Assembly: GCA_027318915.1 (NCBI GenBank)
Contig: DAHVOH010000038.1
Coordinates: 1 to 30,636 of the forward strand
DNA length: 30,636 nucleotides
Origin: Clostridiales bacterium
GTDB taxonomy: Bacteria > Bacillota_E > Sulfobacillia > Sulfobacillales > JAIMBI01
Direction: 5' to 3'
A program made the translations under genes and the position numbers. The notes under the pieces are model-generated. The model was not told the DNA's origin, ran no database searches, and saw only the letters and a list, made by a program, of their open reading frames with translations. Below, piece after piece: positions 1-9,973 of the stretch (positions are counted from its first letter, which is position 1; every line of letters starts with the position of its first letter).

Positions 1-43
1 CGACCTCACCCCATACGGGGACTTGCGCGGGTGGGCCGGGAAG

Positions 44-68
44 CCTTAACCCAGCTCTTGCATTAAGG
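44..68. repeat. Short inverted repeat CCTTAA/TTAAGG
   Basis: CCTTAA at 44-49 is matched by TTAAGG at 63-68, a perfect 6-bp inverted repeat with a 13-nt centre, about 110 bp upstream of the transposase remnant. It might belong to the left end of the dead insertion sequence, but no matching right end is visible, so this is only suggestive. The rest of 1-175 shows no gene I can support. Confidence 0.3.
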
Positions 69-175
69 GCATGGAGAAGGGGGACCGCAGACGCGCAATT
101 GCCTGCCTGATGCGGGATCATGGGGCATGGGGTTATCCGGATGCCATTCGACCCGCCCAGGAGGGCACTGGATAG

Positions 176-1121
176 AGGCCGTCTACCACACCCCGACCCC
201 GGGTCTCCATCGCGTGCGGCACCGACCAGATTGTGCCCCAGGTCGGCGCGCGCCTCCTCCTGGATGTTGGTGACCGCCTCGGGTGGACGGCCGGACTGTC
301 CGCCGCCGTGGCCGGGACCAAACAGCGCGAGCGGGGGCATGACCGCGGACAGATTCTCACGCATGTGGCCGCCGCGATTGCGGATGGGGCCACCACCTCC
401 GCTTTGGAGGTCCTGGCGCGGTAGCCGGCGGTCTTCGGCGCCGTGACCTGGGTGGCCACGCTGTGGCGGACGCCCCGCGCGTTGGATGCCGCCGCCGCGT
501 GGGACCGGGTCGCGGCGGCGCGGGCCGCCGCCCGGCGTGGGCGGCGGGGCTGGATCCCGGATATTATGTCATCGATATCGATGGGACCGTGATCACGGCG
601 CACGCGGACAAAGAAGGGGCGGCGTCCCTTCCAAGCGGGGCTTCGGCTTCTACCCCTGGCGGGCGTTCTTGGATGCGACGGGGGAACCCCTCGCCGGCCG
701 GTTGCGGCCCGGGAACGCCGGGTCGGGCACCGCCACGGACCACATGGCCCTGCTGGATGCCGCGCTGACGCCACTCCCGGTCGACCCCCTCGTCACCGAG
801 GTCATCGGCCGGGCCGACCGCGCGGGCTGTTGACCCAAGGTTGTGGCCCATGGCGCCACCCGCCACGTGCGGGTTTGCGTGGGGCATCCGCTGACGGCGA
901 AGCTGGCCCCCACCAGGCTGGACCATCCCCGCCTCCGCTGGGTCCCGGCCCTCACGGCGGATGGCACTGCGGAACGCGCCGGCGGCGAGGTGGCGGAACT
1001 CACGCGCTGGGTGGATCTGACGGACGGACCGCCGGGGACGCGGCTGACGGGGCGGCGGGAGGTCCCCCATTCCGGCGCCCACCTGACGTTCATCACCGTC
1101 CGGGGCTACCGCTTAGCACCG
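176..1121 (+). pseudogene. Degraded IS1380-family transposase remnant
   Basis: Conceptual translation across frames gives a recognisable IS1380-type DDE transposase. It begins with an N-terminal GTDQIVPQVGARLLLDVGDR segment and then HDRGQIL (about 338-358). The catalytic-region segment YYVIDIDGTVITAHADKEGA lies at about 562-621, GFGFYP then LRPGNAGS at about 640-725, and VAELTRWVDLTDGPPGTRL then PHSGAHLTF at about 990-1095. The reading is broken by an in-frame TAG at 422-424 (where the family usually has Gln), a frameshift near 540, another near 630 and a TGA at 831-833. It stops resembling the family near 1121, whereas intact family members run to roughly 450 residues, so the 3' part is missing. 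No in-frame start codon is evident upstream: a stop lies at 173-175. It is a dead insertion sequence; family assignment is from remembered motifs. Confidence 0.8.
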
Positions 1122-1140
1122 GACCGCGCTGAACGCGGTC
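1122..1140. repeat. Perfect hairpin after the transposase remnant
   Basis: GACCGCG (1122-1128) and CGCGGTC (1134-1140) form a 7-bp perfect stem with a 5-nt loop at the point where transposase similarity ends. There is no T-run, so it is not a classic terminator. The stretch from here to 1262 contains no gene I can support. Confidence 0.4.
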
Positions 1141-1262
1141 GGCCGCTTCCGGGCTGCATTCGAACCGCCGACGCGGCTATATGGCCGGGTCTCTCGGTCA
1201 ATTCGACCGGCGTGTGACCGCCGACCGAGTGTGCGCCTGGACGAAGCGACCGCGGCCGGGCG

Positions 1263-2297
1263 TCAGGCCATGACGTCGGCGGGGCGCCAAAGATCCAGCA
1301 CCCGCCGGGCCACCTCCTCGGGCGCCATCCCTGCCGTCTCGACCACGGCGTCGTCCACGGCCGCCCGATCCAAGATGGCGTCCAACTCCGTCAGGCGGCT
1401 CAGATGCCAATCCAGGGACGCGCCGGGGCCCATGCGCCGGCGGAGCCGCTCCTGCACGACCGCGGCCGGAGCGCGCAGGCGCACTATAGTCGGCCGGCAT
1501 CCGGGGACTGTCCCGGTGAGGGCGTCCCGGCTTTCGCGCGTTTCCACCACGCCCGCTATCACCAGCACCCGTGCGCCGAGAGCCCGGGCCCTGAGCCACA
1601 GCCCGTCCAGGACGGCGAGGCCGAGACCGAAGGCGAAGGGGTCCCAGGGTGACCGGATATTGGTGTCGGCGAGGGCGTCGAAATCCACTGCGGCATAGGG
1701 GATGGACCGTGCGGCCAAGCCGTCGGCCACCAACGTTGCCACTGTCGTCTTGCCCACGCCGACGGTCCCGTTGATGACCAGGAGGGGCACCTGAGCCCAC
1801 CAAGCCAGCGCCCGCGCCTCGGTGGCCCGGATCCACGGATCCTTGCCCGCCACGTATTCGGTCATATCCTGCGGAAAGGTCCGCGCCAAGCGGCCTTTCA
1901 ACCGGCCGTATTCCTTGGCCACGGACGGCCGAGCCCGCAGGAAGTCTCGAAACGCGAGGTGACGCAGCACGTCGGGATGGTCAAAGGCGTAGGCATGAAT
2001 TTGGTGGGTTCGTGCCGCGCCCCCCTTGCGAAAATACCGCCGGCCGGGCAACCCGTTTTCCCCGAGTCCCTCGTAGCCCATCGCGGCCAGATCCGGCGCT
2101 GCCCGGTCCACCGCCTCAATGCGCCGCACGACGGGCATCATGTCGATGACGGGCTTGGCGGCGAGACCTGGCACCGCCGTGCTTCCGATGTGATGAAGGG
2201 CCATGAGCTCCGCGCCGAACAGCGGCGCCAGGCGGGCGGCCTCCGCACGGAAGTGGGCGGGCCAGGCGTCGTCATAAGGTTTCACCTCGACGCGCAT
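1263..2297 (-). CDS. GrpB/UPF0157 domain fused to a P-loop kinase-like domain
   Basis: This is a 344-residue two-domain protein. Residues 1 to about 168 match the GrpB (UPF0157) family of the nucleotidyltransferase fold, with the hallmark HIGSTAVPGLAAKPVIDMM at about 36-54 and RRYFRKG and HQIHAYAF further on. Residues about 172-344 form a small P-loop kinase-like domain with Walker A GTVGVGKT at 177-184, a VDFDALAD acidic strand, and a LRAPAAVVQERLRRR segment resembling the lid of nucleotide or adenylylsulfate-kinase-like proteins. I prefer the ATG at 2297 because AGGAGG lies 6 nt upstream; a GTG two codons earlier would abut that site. It is monocistronic, with its 3' end toward the dead transposase. 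The substrate is unknown. Actinobacterial CoaE carries GrpB at its C-terminus; here the order is reversed and the kinase is not CoaE-like. Confidence 0.85.
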   Translation of the reverse strand: MRVEVKPYDDAWPAHFRAEAARLAPLFGAELMALHHIGSTAVPGLAAKPVIDMMPVVRRIEAVDRAAPDLAAMGYEGLGENGLPGRRYFRKGGAARTHQIHAYAFDHPDVLRHLAFRDFLRARPSVAKEYGRLKGRLARTFPQDMTEYVAGKDPWIRATEARALAWWAQVPLLVINGTVGVGKTTVATLVADGLAARSIPYAAVDFDALADTNIRSPWDPFAFGLGLAVLDGLWLRARALGARVLVIAGVVETRESRDALTGTVPGCRPTIVRLRAPAAVVQERLRRRMGPGASLDWHLSRLTELDAILDRAAVDDAVVETAGMAPEEVARRVLDLWRPADVMA

Positions 2298-2853
2298 CGG
2301 CACCCTCCTGAAGACGGCGACCGGCGGGCGCCTTCGGATTTTGTGGACGCTGAGACGACCATACCGCGAACGGTGGGCCGGCCGCTAGAGGGGCCGCGGG
2401 AATCTGCATCGTTGCGGACGCCGGAGGCTCGGCGGGCGAGCCCTCGTCACCTCAACCCGGAGGATCCGCGCTCCTTCGGGGGGCAACCGGCGTGCCCAGA
2501 CCACGGCGTCCTCCGCCGGCCGGATCGGCATGCCCGCAACCCGAAATGCCCATAGGAACACGCGAGACGCGACGAACGCCGCGGGGGATGCCGCAGTCGC
2601 CCTCTCCGCCCGATCGGCGTCCGTCCGGTCGATGCGTCGCCCCGCTGTCCAATCCGGCAAGACATGCCGCTGCATCGGTGTCTGCGGGACGGATCGCATG
2701 CGCCCATCGGCCAAGTACGAACGTCTGTGCTACACTTTGGGTGCCGACGGATGAACCTGCGGCCGGGCGGCTCGGCGCAGCTGAGGGGCAGGCAGAGGGT
2801 CGGCGCTCTGGGCGTCCGGCGCACGGGACAATGACTGAGCGCCTCCTCGCCTC
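2298..2853. other. Intergenic region upstream of uvrB
   Basis: About 560 bp between the divergent GrpB-kinase and uvrB genes, ahead of the proximal uvrB promoter. Open frames here (for example minus 2385-2714) are arginine- and proline-rich with no recognisable domain and no convincing ribosome binding site, so I do not call them. The region holds the 5' leader of the GrpB-kinase gene and, at 2718-2736, a LexA-box-like sequence overlapping an extended -10 element. Confidence 0.5.
2718..2736 (+). promoter_or_regulatory. Possible distal uvrB promoter with LexA-like box
   Basis: CGAACGTCTGTGCT (2718-2731) matches 8 of the 10 fixed positions of the Gram-positive LexA consensus CGAAC-N4-GTTCG. 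It overlaps an extended -10 element TGCTACACT (2728-2736). No good -35 is visible. SOS control of uvrB is known in Bacillus, which makes the position interesting, but the half-site mismatch leaves this tentative. Confidence 0.3.
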
Positions 2854-2883
2854 TTGGAAGCGGCCCTGCGGGCGCGATACAAT
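2854..2883 (+). promoter_or_regulatory. Sigma-A promoter for uvrBAC operon
   Basis: A TTGGAA -35 (2854-2859) is followed after 18 nt by a TACAAT -10 (2878-2883). Transcription would begin near 2890, leaving a leader of about 40 nt before the uvrB ATG at 2929. Confidence 0.65.
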
Positions 2884-2928
2884 AGACCGGATCGGCGTTC
2901 ACCGGTTGCATGCTCAAGGGGGAGCCAC

Positions 2929-4935
2929 ATGGCAACGTTTCAGGTTCAGGCGCCATACCAGCCGGCGGGCGACCAGCCCAAGGCCATTGCCGCGCTCGCG
3001 GAAGGATTTTCCGGCCCGGCTCGCCGCCAGGTGCTGCTGGGCGTGACCGGGTCCGGCAAGACGTTTACGATGGCGCACACCATTGCCCGCGTGGGACTGC
3101 CGACGCTCGTCATTGCGCCCAACAAGACGCTCGCGGCGCAGCTGGCCGGAGAGCTCAAGGCGTTTTTGCCCACGCATGCCGTGGAGTATTTCGTCAGTTA
3201 CTACGACTACTATCAGCCCGAGGCGTACATCGCGCAGAGCGACACCTACATTGAAAAAGATGCCCAGATCAACGACGAGATTGACAAGCTCCGGCATTCC
3301 GCCACGTCGTCATTGTTTGAGCGCGATGACGTGGTCATCGTGGCGTCGGTGTCATGCATCTACGGGCTCGGTTCCCCCGAGGACTACAAGGAGCAGGTGT
3401 ACTCGCTGCGGGTCGGCATGGAACGGGAGCGGAACGACATCCTGCGGAGCTTGGTGGCGATTCGCTACGAGCGCAACGATGTGAACTTTGTCCGCGGCAA
3501 GTTTCGCGCGCGGGGAGATGTCATTGAGATCTTCCCCGCCAACCAATCGGAGCAGGCCATTCGCGTGGAGCTGGACGGGGAGACCATTGAGCGCATCCGC
3601 GAGTTTGATGCGTTGACCGGCGAAGTGTTGGGCGAGCGTCAGCACGTGGGCATCTACCCCGCGTCCCACTACGCCACGCGCCAGGAGCGCATGCGGCCGG
3701 CGCTGACGGCCATTCGCGAAGAACTTCGCGAGCGGCTGGCGGAGCTGAAAGCGGCCGGACTGGACCTGGAGGCGCAGCGACTGGAGCAGCGCACCTTGTA
3801 TGACTTGGAGATGCTGGAAGAAGTGGGGCATTGCCCGGGCATTGAGAACTACTCGCGGCACCTGACCGGCCGCAAGGCCGGCGAGGCGCCCTATACCCTG
3901 CTGGACTACTTTCAGGGCCCGTTTCTCACCATTATCGACGAGTCGCACGTGACCGTTCCCCAGTTGCGCGGCATGTACCACGGCGATCGCTCCCGCAAGG
4001 ACTCGCTTGTGGCCCACGGCTTTCGGCTGCCGTCGGCCTACGACAACCGGCCGCTGACCTTCGACGAATTCATCGCCCGGGTGGATCAGGTGCTGTTCGT
4101 CTCGGCCACCCCGGGCCCCTATGAGATGCAGCGGGCGGATCGGGTGGTGGAGCAGATCGTTCGCCCCACGGGCCTTTTGGACCCGCCGGTGCAGGTGGTG
4201 CCGACGCGGGGCCAGATTGACCACCTGCTGGGCGAGATTCGGAGTCAAGTCGCTCAATCGTACCGTGTCTTGGTGACGACCCTGACCAAGCGCATGGCCG
4301 AGGACTTGACGGAATATCTGCGTGAACATCAGGTGCAGGTGCGCTACCTGCATTCCGACATCGACACCCTCGAGCGCATGGCGATTCTGCGCGACCTGCG
4401 CTTGGGTGAATTTGACGTCCTGGTGGGCATCAACCTGCTGCGTGAAGGACTGGACTTGCCCGAAGTCGGATTGGTGGCCATTCTCGACGCGGACAAGGAA
4501 GGCTACCTGCGGTCGGAGACGTCGCTCGTGCAAACCATCGGGCGGGCGGCGCGCAATGTGCATGGCCATGTGATCATGTACGCGGACCACGTCACCGACT
4601 CCATGCAGCGGGCCATCGACGAGACCGAACGCCGACGCGCCATACAGCGCGCGTTCAACGAAGAGCATCACATTACGCCCGTGTCCGTGCAGACGGCCGT
4701 GCGCGACGTGATTGCGGCCACCAAAGAAGTGACCGACCAAGTGTTGGTGGAAAAGCCCATCCGCGAACTCAACGGGCGCGAACGCCTGAAGATGGCCAAC
4801 CAGCTGCGCAAGGACATGAAAGAAGCGGCGCGCCACTGGGAGTTCGAACGGGCGGCGGCGCTCCGCGACCTGCTGATGGAGCTGGAGAGCCAGCGGCCGG
4901 TGCGGTCGGTGTCGGGAGGGGGCCGCCGTGGCTAG
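2929..4935 (+). CDS. uvrB: Excinuclease ABC subunit UvrB
   Basis: UvrB is the DNA-helicase-like damage verifier of nucleotide excision repair; UvrA loads it at lesions and it then recruits UvrC. The protein is 668 residues, normal for the family. Visible motifs are Walker A GVTGSGKT (38-45), the aromatic beta-hairpin [10 protein letters not shown] (91-100) that inserts between strands, the Walker B-like DESH (337-340), helicase motif [11 protein letters not shown] (535-543) and a C-terminal UVR motif ([20 protein letters not shown]) that contacts UvrC. The ATG at 2929 is chosen because AAGGGGGAG lies just upstream and the family begins with a similar [14 protein letters not shown] sequence; the frame is open further upstream. 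It is the first gene of the overlapping uvrB-uvrA-uvrC operon. Confidence 0.98.
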   Translation: MATFQVQAPYQPAGDQPKAIAALAEGFSGPARRQVLLGVTGSGKTFTMAHTIARVGLPTLVIAPNKTLAAQLAGELKAFLPTHAVEYFVSYYDYYQPEAYIAQSDTYIEKDAQINDEIDKLRHSATSSLFERDDVVIVASVSCIYGLGSPEDYKEQVYSLRVGMERERNDILRSLVAIRYERNDVNFVRGKFRARGDVIEIFPANQSEQAIRVELDGETIERIREFDALTGEVLGERQHVGIYPASHYATRQERMRPALTAIREELRERLAELKAAGLDLEAQRLEQRTLYDLEMLEEVGHCPGIENYSRHLTGRKAGEAPYTLLDYFQGPFLTIIDESHVTVPQLRGMYHGDRSRKDSLVAHGFRLPSAYDNRPLTFDEFIARVDQVLFVSATPGPYEMQRADRVVEQIVRPTGLLDPPVQVVPTRGQIDHLLGEIRSQVAQSYRVLVTTLTKRMAEDLTEYLREHQVQVRYLHSDIDTLERMAILRDLRLGEFDVLVGINLLREGLDLPEVGLVAILDADKEGYLRSETSLVQTIGRAARNVHGHVIMYADHVTDSMQRAIDETERRRAIQRAFNEEHHITPVSVQTAVRDVIAATKEVTDQVLVEKPIRELNGRERLKMANQLRKDMKEAARHWEFERAAALRDLLMELESQRPVRSVSGGGRRG

Positions 4936-7795
4936 GGGCGCCATCGTGGTGCGCGGAGCGCGCCAGCATAATCTGAAGAACATCACCCTGGAAATCCCCC
5001 GCGACCGTCTGGTGGTGATCACCGGCGTGTCCGGCTCCGGGAAGTCGTCGTTGGCCTTTGACACCATTTACGCCGAGGGCCAGCGGCGCTATGTCGAGTC
5101 GCTGTCGTCCTACGCCCGCCAGTTCCTGGGCCAGATGGACAAGCCCGACGTGGACGGCATCGAAGGGCTGTCGCCCGCGATTTCCATCGACCAGAAGACC
5201 ACGTCCCACAACCCCCGCTCCACAGTGGGTACGGTCACGGAGATTTACGACTACCTCCGGCTGCTCTACGCCCGGGTCGGCCGGCCCCATTGCCCGCAGT
5301 GCGGCCAGCCGGTGAGCCAACAGACCGTGGAGCAGATGGTCGACCGGGTGATGGAATGGCCGGTCGACACCCGGCTCGAGATTCGGGCCCCCTTGGTGCG
5401 TGGCCGTAAGGGCACGCACGAGAAAGTGCTGGAGGATCTGATGCGGCAGGGATACACCCGGGTCCGTGTGGACGGGCAGTTGTACCAGGTGGATGCCGTG
5501 CCGCCTTTGGAAAAGAACAAGAAGCACACGCTGAGCGTGGTGGTGGACCGGGTGGTGGTGCGGGCCGATGCTCAGGCCCGGCTGGCCGAGTCGATCGAGT
5601 CGGCGTTGGACGTGTCGGGTGGGGTGGTGGAGATTGGTGAGCCGGAAACAGGCGAGCCGATGGTGTTTGGTCGGGATCTCGCTTGCCCGGCGTGCGGCAT
5701 TTCCCTGGAGGAGCTGACCCCGCGCCTGTTCTCGTTCAACGCCCCCTACGGAGCCTGCCCGGCCTGCACCGGGCTCGGATCCCGCCTGGAGCTGGACATC
5801 GACCTCATCATCCCCGATCCCGCACGCTCCATTCAGGGCGGGGCGGTGGCGCCGTTTTTCGTCAGCGCCTCCCGGTTCTATCCCGATCTGCTGGAGGCGG
5901 TGTGTCGCCAGTTTGACATTCCGCTGGACCGCCCCTGGCGGGACCTTGCGCCCGAGCAGCAGCAGATTGTGCTGCACGGTGCGCCGGCGGAGACGCCGTT
6001 TGAGTTCGAGACGGCCTTTGGCCGGCACCGTCGCCAGTTCATTCGCTACCAGGGAGTGATCCCCATCCTGGAACGCCGCTTTCGGGAAACGGACAGCGAG
6101 AGCCAGAAGGCGGAAATTCAGGAGTACATGCGGGAGGTGCCGTGCCCCGTGTGCCACGGCCGGCGTCTCAAGCCGGCCGTACTGGCCGTGCTGGTGGGCG
6201 GTCTATCGATATCGCATCTGACCGATTTGTCCATCGTGGAAGCCCGGCGATTCTTCCAGGAGTTGGCACTGACCGAGCGTGAAGCGACCATCGCCCGAGC
6301 CATCCTGAAAGAGATTTTGGAGCGGCTGGGGTTTTTGGTGGACGTGGGTCTCGGGTACCTCACCCTGTCGCGGGCGGCGGGATCCCTGTCGGGGGGAGAG
6401 GCGCAGCGCATTCGGCTGGCCACGCAGATCGGCTCGTCGCTGGTGGGGGTGCTGTACATCCTGGATGAGCCGTCCATCGGTCTGCACCAACGGGACAACC
6501 AAAAACTCATCGCCACGTTGAAGCGCCTGCGCGATTTGGGCAACACGGTCATGGTGGTGGAGCACGACGAGGAAACCATGCGCTCGGCGGATTGGCTGAT
6601 CGACATCGGACCCGGTCCGGGCGCCTACGGGGGTGAAGTCGTGGCGGCCGGGCCGCCGCAGGCGGTGATGGCCAATCCGCACAGTCTGACGGGTCAATAC
6701 CTGGCCGGGGTACGCAGCATTCCGGTGCCCGAACGGCGCCGCCGGCCCGATGGGCGCCGGCTTACGGTGGTGGGCGCCGACGCTCACAATCTGAAGCGGC
6801 TGACCGTCTCCATTCCCCTCGGCCTGTTCGTCGTCGTGACCGGCGTGTCGGGGTCGGGCAAGAGCACCCTCGTCAACGACATTATTCGTCGGCGCTTGGA
6901 AATGGAACTGAACGGGGCGAGGAACCGGCGGCCCGGCGCGCATGAGCGCCTCGAGGGGCAGGAGCACCTGGACAAAGTGATTGCCATTGACCAGAGCCCC
7001 ATTGGGCGCACGCCGCGGTCCAACCCGGCCACGTACACCGGCGCCTTTGATTTGGTGCGCGAGCTGTTCGCCGGCACGCCCGAGGCCAACGTGCGCGGCT
7101 ACCGCCAGGGGCGCTTTTCATTCAACGTGCGGGGCGGGCGGTGCGAGGCGTGCCGCGGGGACGGCATCCTGAAGATTGAGATGCATTTTCTGCCGGACGT
7201 ATACGTGCCTTGCGAGGTGTGCAAGGGCCGCCGCTACAATCGGGAGACACTGGAGGTGCACTACCGCGGCAAGAGCATCGCCGACGTGCTGGATATGACC
7301 GTGGACGAGGCGGTGGAGTTTTTCCGGGCCGTGCCGCGGCTGGTCCGCAAGCTGGCGACGCTGCGCGACGTGGGCCTCGGCTACATCCGTCTCGGCCAGC
7401 CCGCCACCACACTGTCGGGAGGCGAGGCCCAGCGCGTCAAGCTGGCGACGGAACTGGCGCGACGTTCCGACGGGCGCACCCTCTATATCCTGGACGAGCC
7501 CACCACCGGGCTCCACAGTGAGGACATCTCCCACCTGCTCCGGGTGCTGGAACGGCTCGTGGACCAGGGTGACACGGTCTTGGTCATTGAGCACAATCTC
7601 GACGTCATTAAGACCGCCGACTGGATCATCGATCTGGGTCCGGAGGGCGGGGATGCCGGCGGACGTTTGATTGCGGAAGGGCCGCCCGAAGAGGTGGCGG
7701 ACAATCCCGCGTCGTTCACGGGCCAGTTTTTGCGTCCTTATTTCCGGGGCGAGCCCCACGAACCGGAGGCGGAGGCTTATGAGTCCCGACGGTGA
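4928..7795 (+). CDS. uvrA: Excinuclease ABC subunit UvrA
   Basis: UvrA is the damage-sensing ABC-type ATPase that dimerises and delivers UvrB to lesions. At 955 residues it has normal length and both ATPase halves: Walker A GVSGSGKS at 33-40 and again at 639-646, and signature LSGGEAQR starting at 487 and 829, each followed by ILDEPS or ILDEPT. Zinc sites are complete: C253/C256 with C277/C280 in the first half and C739/C742 with C762/C765 in the second. The GTG start overlaps the end of uvrB by 8 nt and is preceded by GGGAGGGGG. Translation is therefore probably coupled to uvrB. Confidence 0.98.
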   Translation: MARGAIVVRGARQHNLKNITLEIPRDRLVVITGVSGSGKSSLAFDTIYAEGQRRYVESLSSYARQFLGQMDKPDVDGIEGLSPAISIDQKTTSHNPRSTVGTVTEIYDYLRLLYARVGRPHCPQCGQPVSQQTVEQMVDRVMEWPVDTRLEIRAPLVRGRKGTHEKVLEDLMRQGYTRVRVDGQLYQVDAVPPLEKNKKHTLSVVVDRVVVRADAQARLAESIESALDVSGGVVEIGEPETGEPMVFGRDLACPACGISLEELTPRLFSFNAPYGACPACTGLGSRLELDIDLIIPDPARSIQGGAVAPFFVSASRFYPDLLEAVCRQFDIPLDRPWRDLAPEQQQIVLHGAPAETPFEFETAFGRHRRQFIRYQGVIPILERRFRETDSESQKAEIQEYMREVPCPVCHGRRLKPAVLAVLVGGLSISHLTDLSIVEARRFFQELALTEREATIARAILKEILERLGFLVDVGLGYLTLSRAAGSLSGGEAQRIRLATQIGSSLVGVLYILDEPSIGLHQRDNQKLIATLKRLRDLGNTVMVVEHDEETMRSADWLIDIGPGPGAYGGEVVAAGPPQAVMANPHSLTGQYLAGVRSIPVPERRRRPDGRRLTVVGADAHNLKRLTVSIPLGLFVVVTGVSGSGKSTLVNDIIRRRLEMELNGARNRRPGAHERLEGQEHLDKVIAIDQSPIGRTPRSNPATYTGAFDLVRELFAGTPEANVRGYRQGRFSFNVRGGRCEACRGDGILKIEMHFLPDVYVPCEVCKGRRYNRETLEVHYRGKSIADVLDMTVDEAVEFFRAVPRLVRKLATLRDVGLGYIRLGQPATTLSGGEAQRVKLATELARRSDGRTLYILDEPTTGLHSEDISHLLRVLERLVDQGDTVLVIEHNLDVIKTADWIIDLGPEGGDAGGRLIAEGPPEEVADNPASFTGQFLRPYFRGEPHEPEAEAYESRR

Positions 7796-9638
7796 GTTGC
7801 TGGCCCGGGTGAAAAGCTTGCCCGAGCGGTCCGGGGTGTACCTGTTCAAGGACGCCGAAGACCAGATTCTTTACATCGGCAAGGCGCTGTCGCTCCGGGC
7901 CCGAGTCCGGTCGTACTTTCAGGACCCCGGTCGGTTGGCGCCCAAGGTGGCGGCGTTGATGCGGCGCGTGAGTGAGTTGGACGTCATCGTCACCGACACC
8001 GAGGTGGAGGCGCTCATCCTGGAGGCCACGCTGGTCAAGCGCCACCAGCCCAAGTACAACATCCAGCTGAAGGACGACAAAGCCTATCCCTATCTGCGCA
8101 TCACCTGGGAGGAACCGTATCCCCGACTGTTGGTGGCGCGACGGCCGCAGGACGACGGGGGGCGCTATTTCGGCCCCTTTCCGCGGGCCGGCGCCGTGCG
8201 CGAGACCATCCGCATGCTGCGCCGGGTGTTTCCCATCCGCAACTGCAGCAATCAAAAGTTTAAAAACACCCCGCGTCCTTGCCTTGAATACCACATCGGA
8301 CGTTGTCAGGGGCCCTGCCACAACTTGGTGGATCAAGACACCTATCGGACGATGATGGGACGGGTGGAGCGGCTGCTGGAGGGTCACGGCGACGACGTGG
8401 TCGTGGACCTGCGCGCCCAGATGGAGGCCTCGGCCGATCGGATGGAATTCGAGCGAGCGGCCGAGCTGCGCGACCAGCTCAAGGCGGTGGAGGCCATCAC
8501 GGCCCAGCAGAAAGTGGCTTCCACGGCCGGACGGGAGCTGGACGCGGTGGCCTGGGCGGTCCTGGGCCCGATGGCGCTGGTGCATGTGTTCAGCATCCGC
8601 GACGGCCGGCTCATCGGTCGCCAGCAACTGGAACTCAAAGGCGTGGAGGATCAGGAGCCGGCCGAATTGGCCCGCGCCTTTCTGGTCCAGTACTACCAAA
8701 ACGCGCGGTCGGTGCCGCGGGAAATCCTGGTCCCGGTGGAGCCGGACGACGCGGCGACGTTGACGGCCTGGCTGCGCGAGAAGCGTGGGGCCGCCGTGCA
8801 CGTCGCGGTTCCGCGGCGGGGTGAGAAGGCCAGGCTCTTGGCCATGGTGAGCGAGAATGCGGCGCTGGCACGGGACGAGGTTAAGCGTCGCCTCGAGATC
8901 CAGGACCGGGATCGGGATGATGCCCTGCTGGGGTTGCAGCATGCGCTGGGATTGCCGCGGCTGCCGCGGCGGATGGAGTGCTACGATATCTCCAACACCC
9001 AGGGAACCGAGTCGGTGGCGTCCATGGTGGTGTTCACCGACGGCCGCCCGGACAAGTCCCAGTACCGGCGGTTCAAGATTCGCACGGTCGAGGGACCCGA
9101 CGACTTCCGGTCCATGGCCGAGGTGATTCGACGCCGCTTCACGCACCGGGAGCTGGCCGAACAGCAGAACCGGCCCGACTTGAAACGGTTCGCGCTCTTT
9201 CCCGACTTGGTCATCGTCGATGGCGGGCGCGGGCAGCTCTCGGCGGCCGTGCGCGTCCTGGAGGAGATTGGGGTCGACGTCCCCATCTTCGGGCTGGCCA
9301 AGCAGCACGAATGGCTGTTCCAGCCGCACGAGGCGGAACCCATCATTCTCACCTGGGATTCTCCGCCGCTCAAGCTGCTGCGCCATCTGCGAGACGAAGC
9401 GCATCGGTTCGCCATCACGTTTCATCGGGATCTGCGCACCAAGCGCAACCTGCGCTCACTGCTGGATGACGTGCCCGGCATTGGCCCGAAGCGCAAGAAG
9501 GCGCTCCTGGCCGCCTTTCCCAACCTGGACGCCATGGCCGCGGCCAGTGGGGAGGAATTGGCCCGGGTGCCGGGCATGACGTCCAAGGCGGCCGAGGCCG
9601 TGCAGGCTTATCTGAGTACGAGGGGGGCTTCGCGGTGA
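7779..9638 (+). CDS. uvrC: Excinuclease ABC subunit UvrC
   Basis: UvrC makes both incisions in nucleotide excision repair. The 619-residue protein has the N-terminal GIY-YIG nuclease (GVYLFKD through ILYIGKA, about 19-35). It then has four cysteines (156, 168, 176, 180) spaced like those reported to bind a [4Fe-4S] cluster in E. coli UvrC, a UVR motif ([13 protein letters not shown]), the RNase H-like 5' nuclease domain ([24 protein letters not shown]) and a C-terminal helix-hairpin-helix pair ([27 protein letters not shown]). The ATG at 7779 is preceded by GGAGG and overlaps uvrA by 17 nt; the frame is open upstream but family proteins start here. Confidence 0.97.
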   Translation: MSPDGELLARVKSLPERSGVYLFKDAEDQILYIGKALSLRARVRSYFQDPGRLAPKVAALMRRVSELDVIVTDTEVEALILEATLVKRHQPKYNIQLKDDKAYPYLRITWEEPYPRLLVARRPQDDGGRYFGPFPRAGAVRETIRMLRRVFPIRNCSNQKFKNTPRPCLEYHIGRCQGPCHNLVDQDTYRTMMGRVERLLEGHGDDVVVDLRAQMEASADRMEFERAAELRDQLKAVEAITAQQKVASTAGRELDAVAWAVLGPMALVHVFSIRDGRLIGRQQLELKGVEDQEPAELARAFLVQYYQNARSVPREILVPVEPDDAATLTAWLREKRGAAVHVAVPRRGEKARLLAMVSENAALARDEVKRRLEIQDRDRDDALLGLQHALGLPRLPRRMECYDISNTQGTESVASMVVFTDGRPDKSQYRRFKIRTVEGPDDFRSMAEVIRRRFTHRELAEQQNRPDLKRFALFPDLVIVDGGRGQLSAAVRVLEEIGVDVPIFGLAKQHEWLFQPHEAEPIILTWDSPPLKLLRHLRDEAHRFAITFHRDLRTKRNLRSLLDDVPGIGPKRKKALLAAFPNLDAMAAASGEELARVPGMTSKAAEAVQAYLSTRGASR

Positions 9639-9973
9639 GACGCCGCTTTTGGGTCTTTGTCGCCACGGCGCTCACGCTGCTGCTGGTGACCCAGCTGCGC
9701 ATCGGCATTGGGGCCGTGGGGGTGTGGCCAGCCGTCTGGGCGGCGGTGGTGCTGGGCTTGGTCAACATCTTCGTCCGCCCGGTGGTGCGGTTGTTGACGC
9801 TTCCGCTCAACATCCTCACTCTGGGCTTGTTTGGCTGGGTCGTCTCGGCCCTGTTGCTGTGGCTGGTGAGTTCCGTGGTGCCGGGCTTTTATGTGAACGG
9901 ATTTGTGCCCGCCCTGGTGGGCGCGGTGATTCTGTCCATGGTGGCGGGGGTGGTGGGTTGGATAGCGCGGTAG
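9635..9973 (+). CDS. Small four-helix membrane protein (phage holin 4-like, DUF family PF04020)
   Basis: The 112-residue protein is almost entirely hydrophobic, with about four membrane segments (near 6-24, 30-47, 57-80 and 90-110). The charge-sparse VNIFVRPVVRLLTLPLNILTLGLF stretch, seen here in pieces, is typical of the PF04020 'phage holin family' of bacterial membrane proteins. Despite the family name these are chromosomal proteins of unknown function, and there is no phage context here. The GTG start overlaps the uvrC stop by 4 nt, so the gene is cotranscribed and probably translationally coupled to uvrC. A role in DNA repair is not implied. Confidence 0.8.
   Translation: MRRRFWVFVATALTLLLVTQLRIGIGAVGVWPAVWAAVVLGLVNIFVRPVVRLLTLPLNILTLGLFGWVVSALLLWLVSSVVPGFYVNGFVPALVGAVILSMVAGVVGWIAR

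Noticed and set aside
1150..1180. tRNA T-loop-like GGTTCGAAT on the minus strand
   Set aside because: The flanking bases do not form a 5-bp T-stem, and no acceptor or anticodon stem can be drawn.
2385..2714. 109-residue minus-strand frame upstream of uvrB
   Set aside because: Arg/Pro-rich, no known motif, no convincing ribosome binding site, and it covers likely promoter DNA; probably a GC-driven open frame.
3352..5067. Long minus-strand frame opposite uvrB/uvrA
   Set aside because: It is antisense to the well-supported UvrB and UvrA frames, and its composition (His/Gln/Arg-rich) is that of a shadow frame.
9635..9973. Prophage signal from the holin-like gene
   Set aside because: PF04020 proteins are ordinary chromosomal membrane proteins; no other phage gene is near, and it overlaps uvrC.
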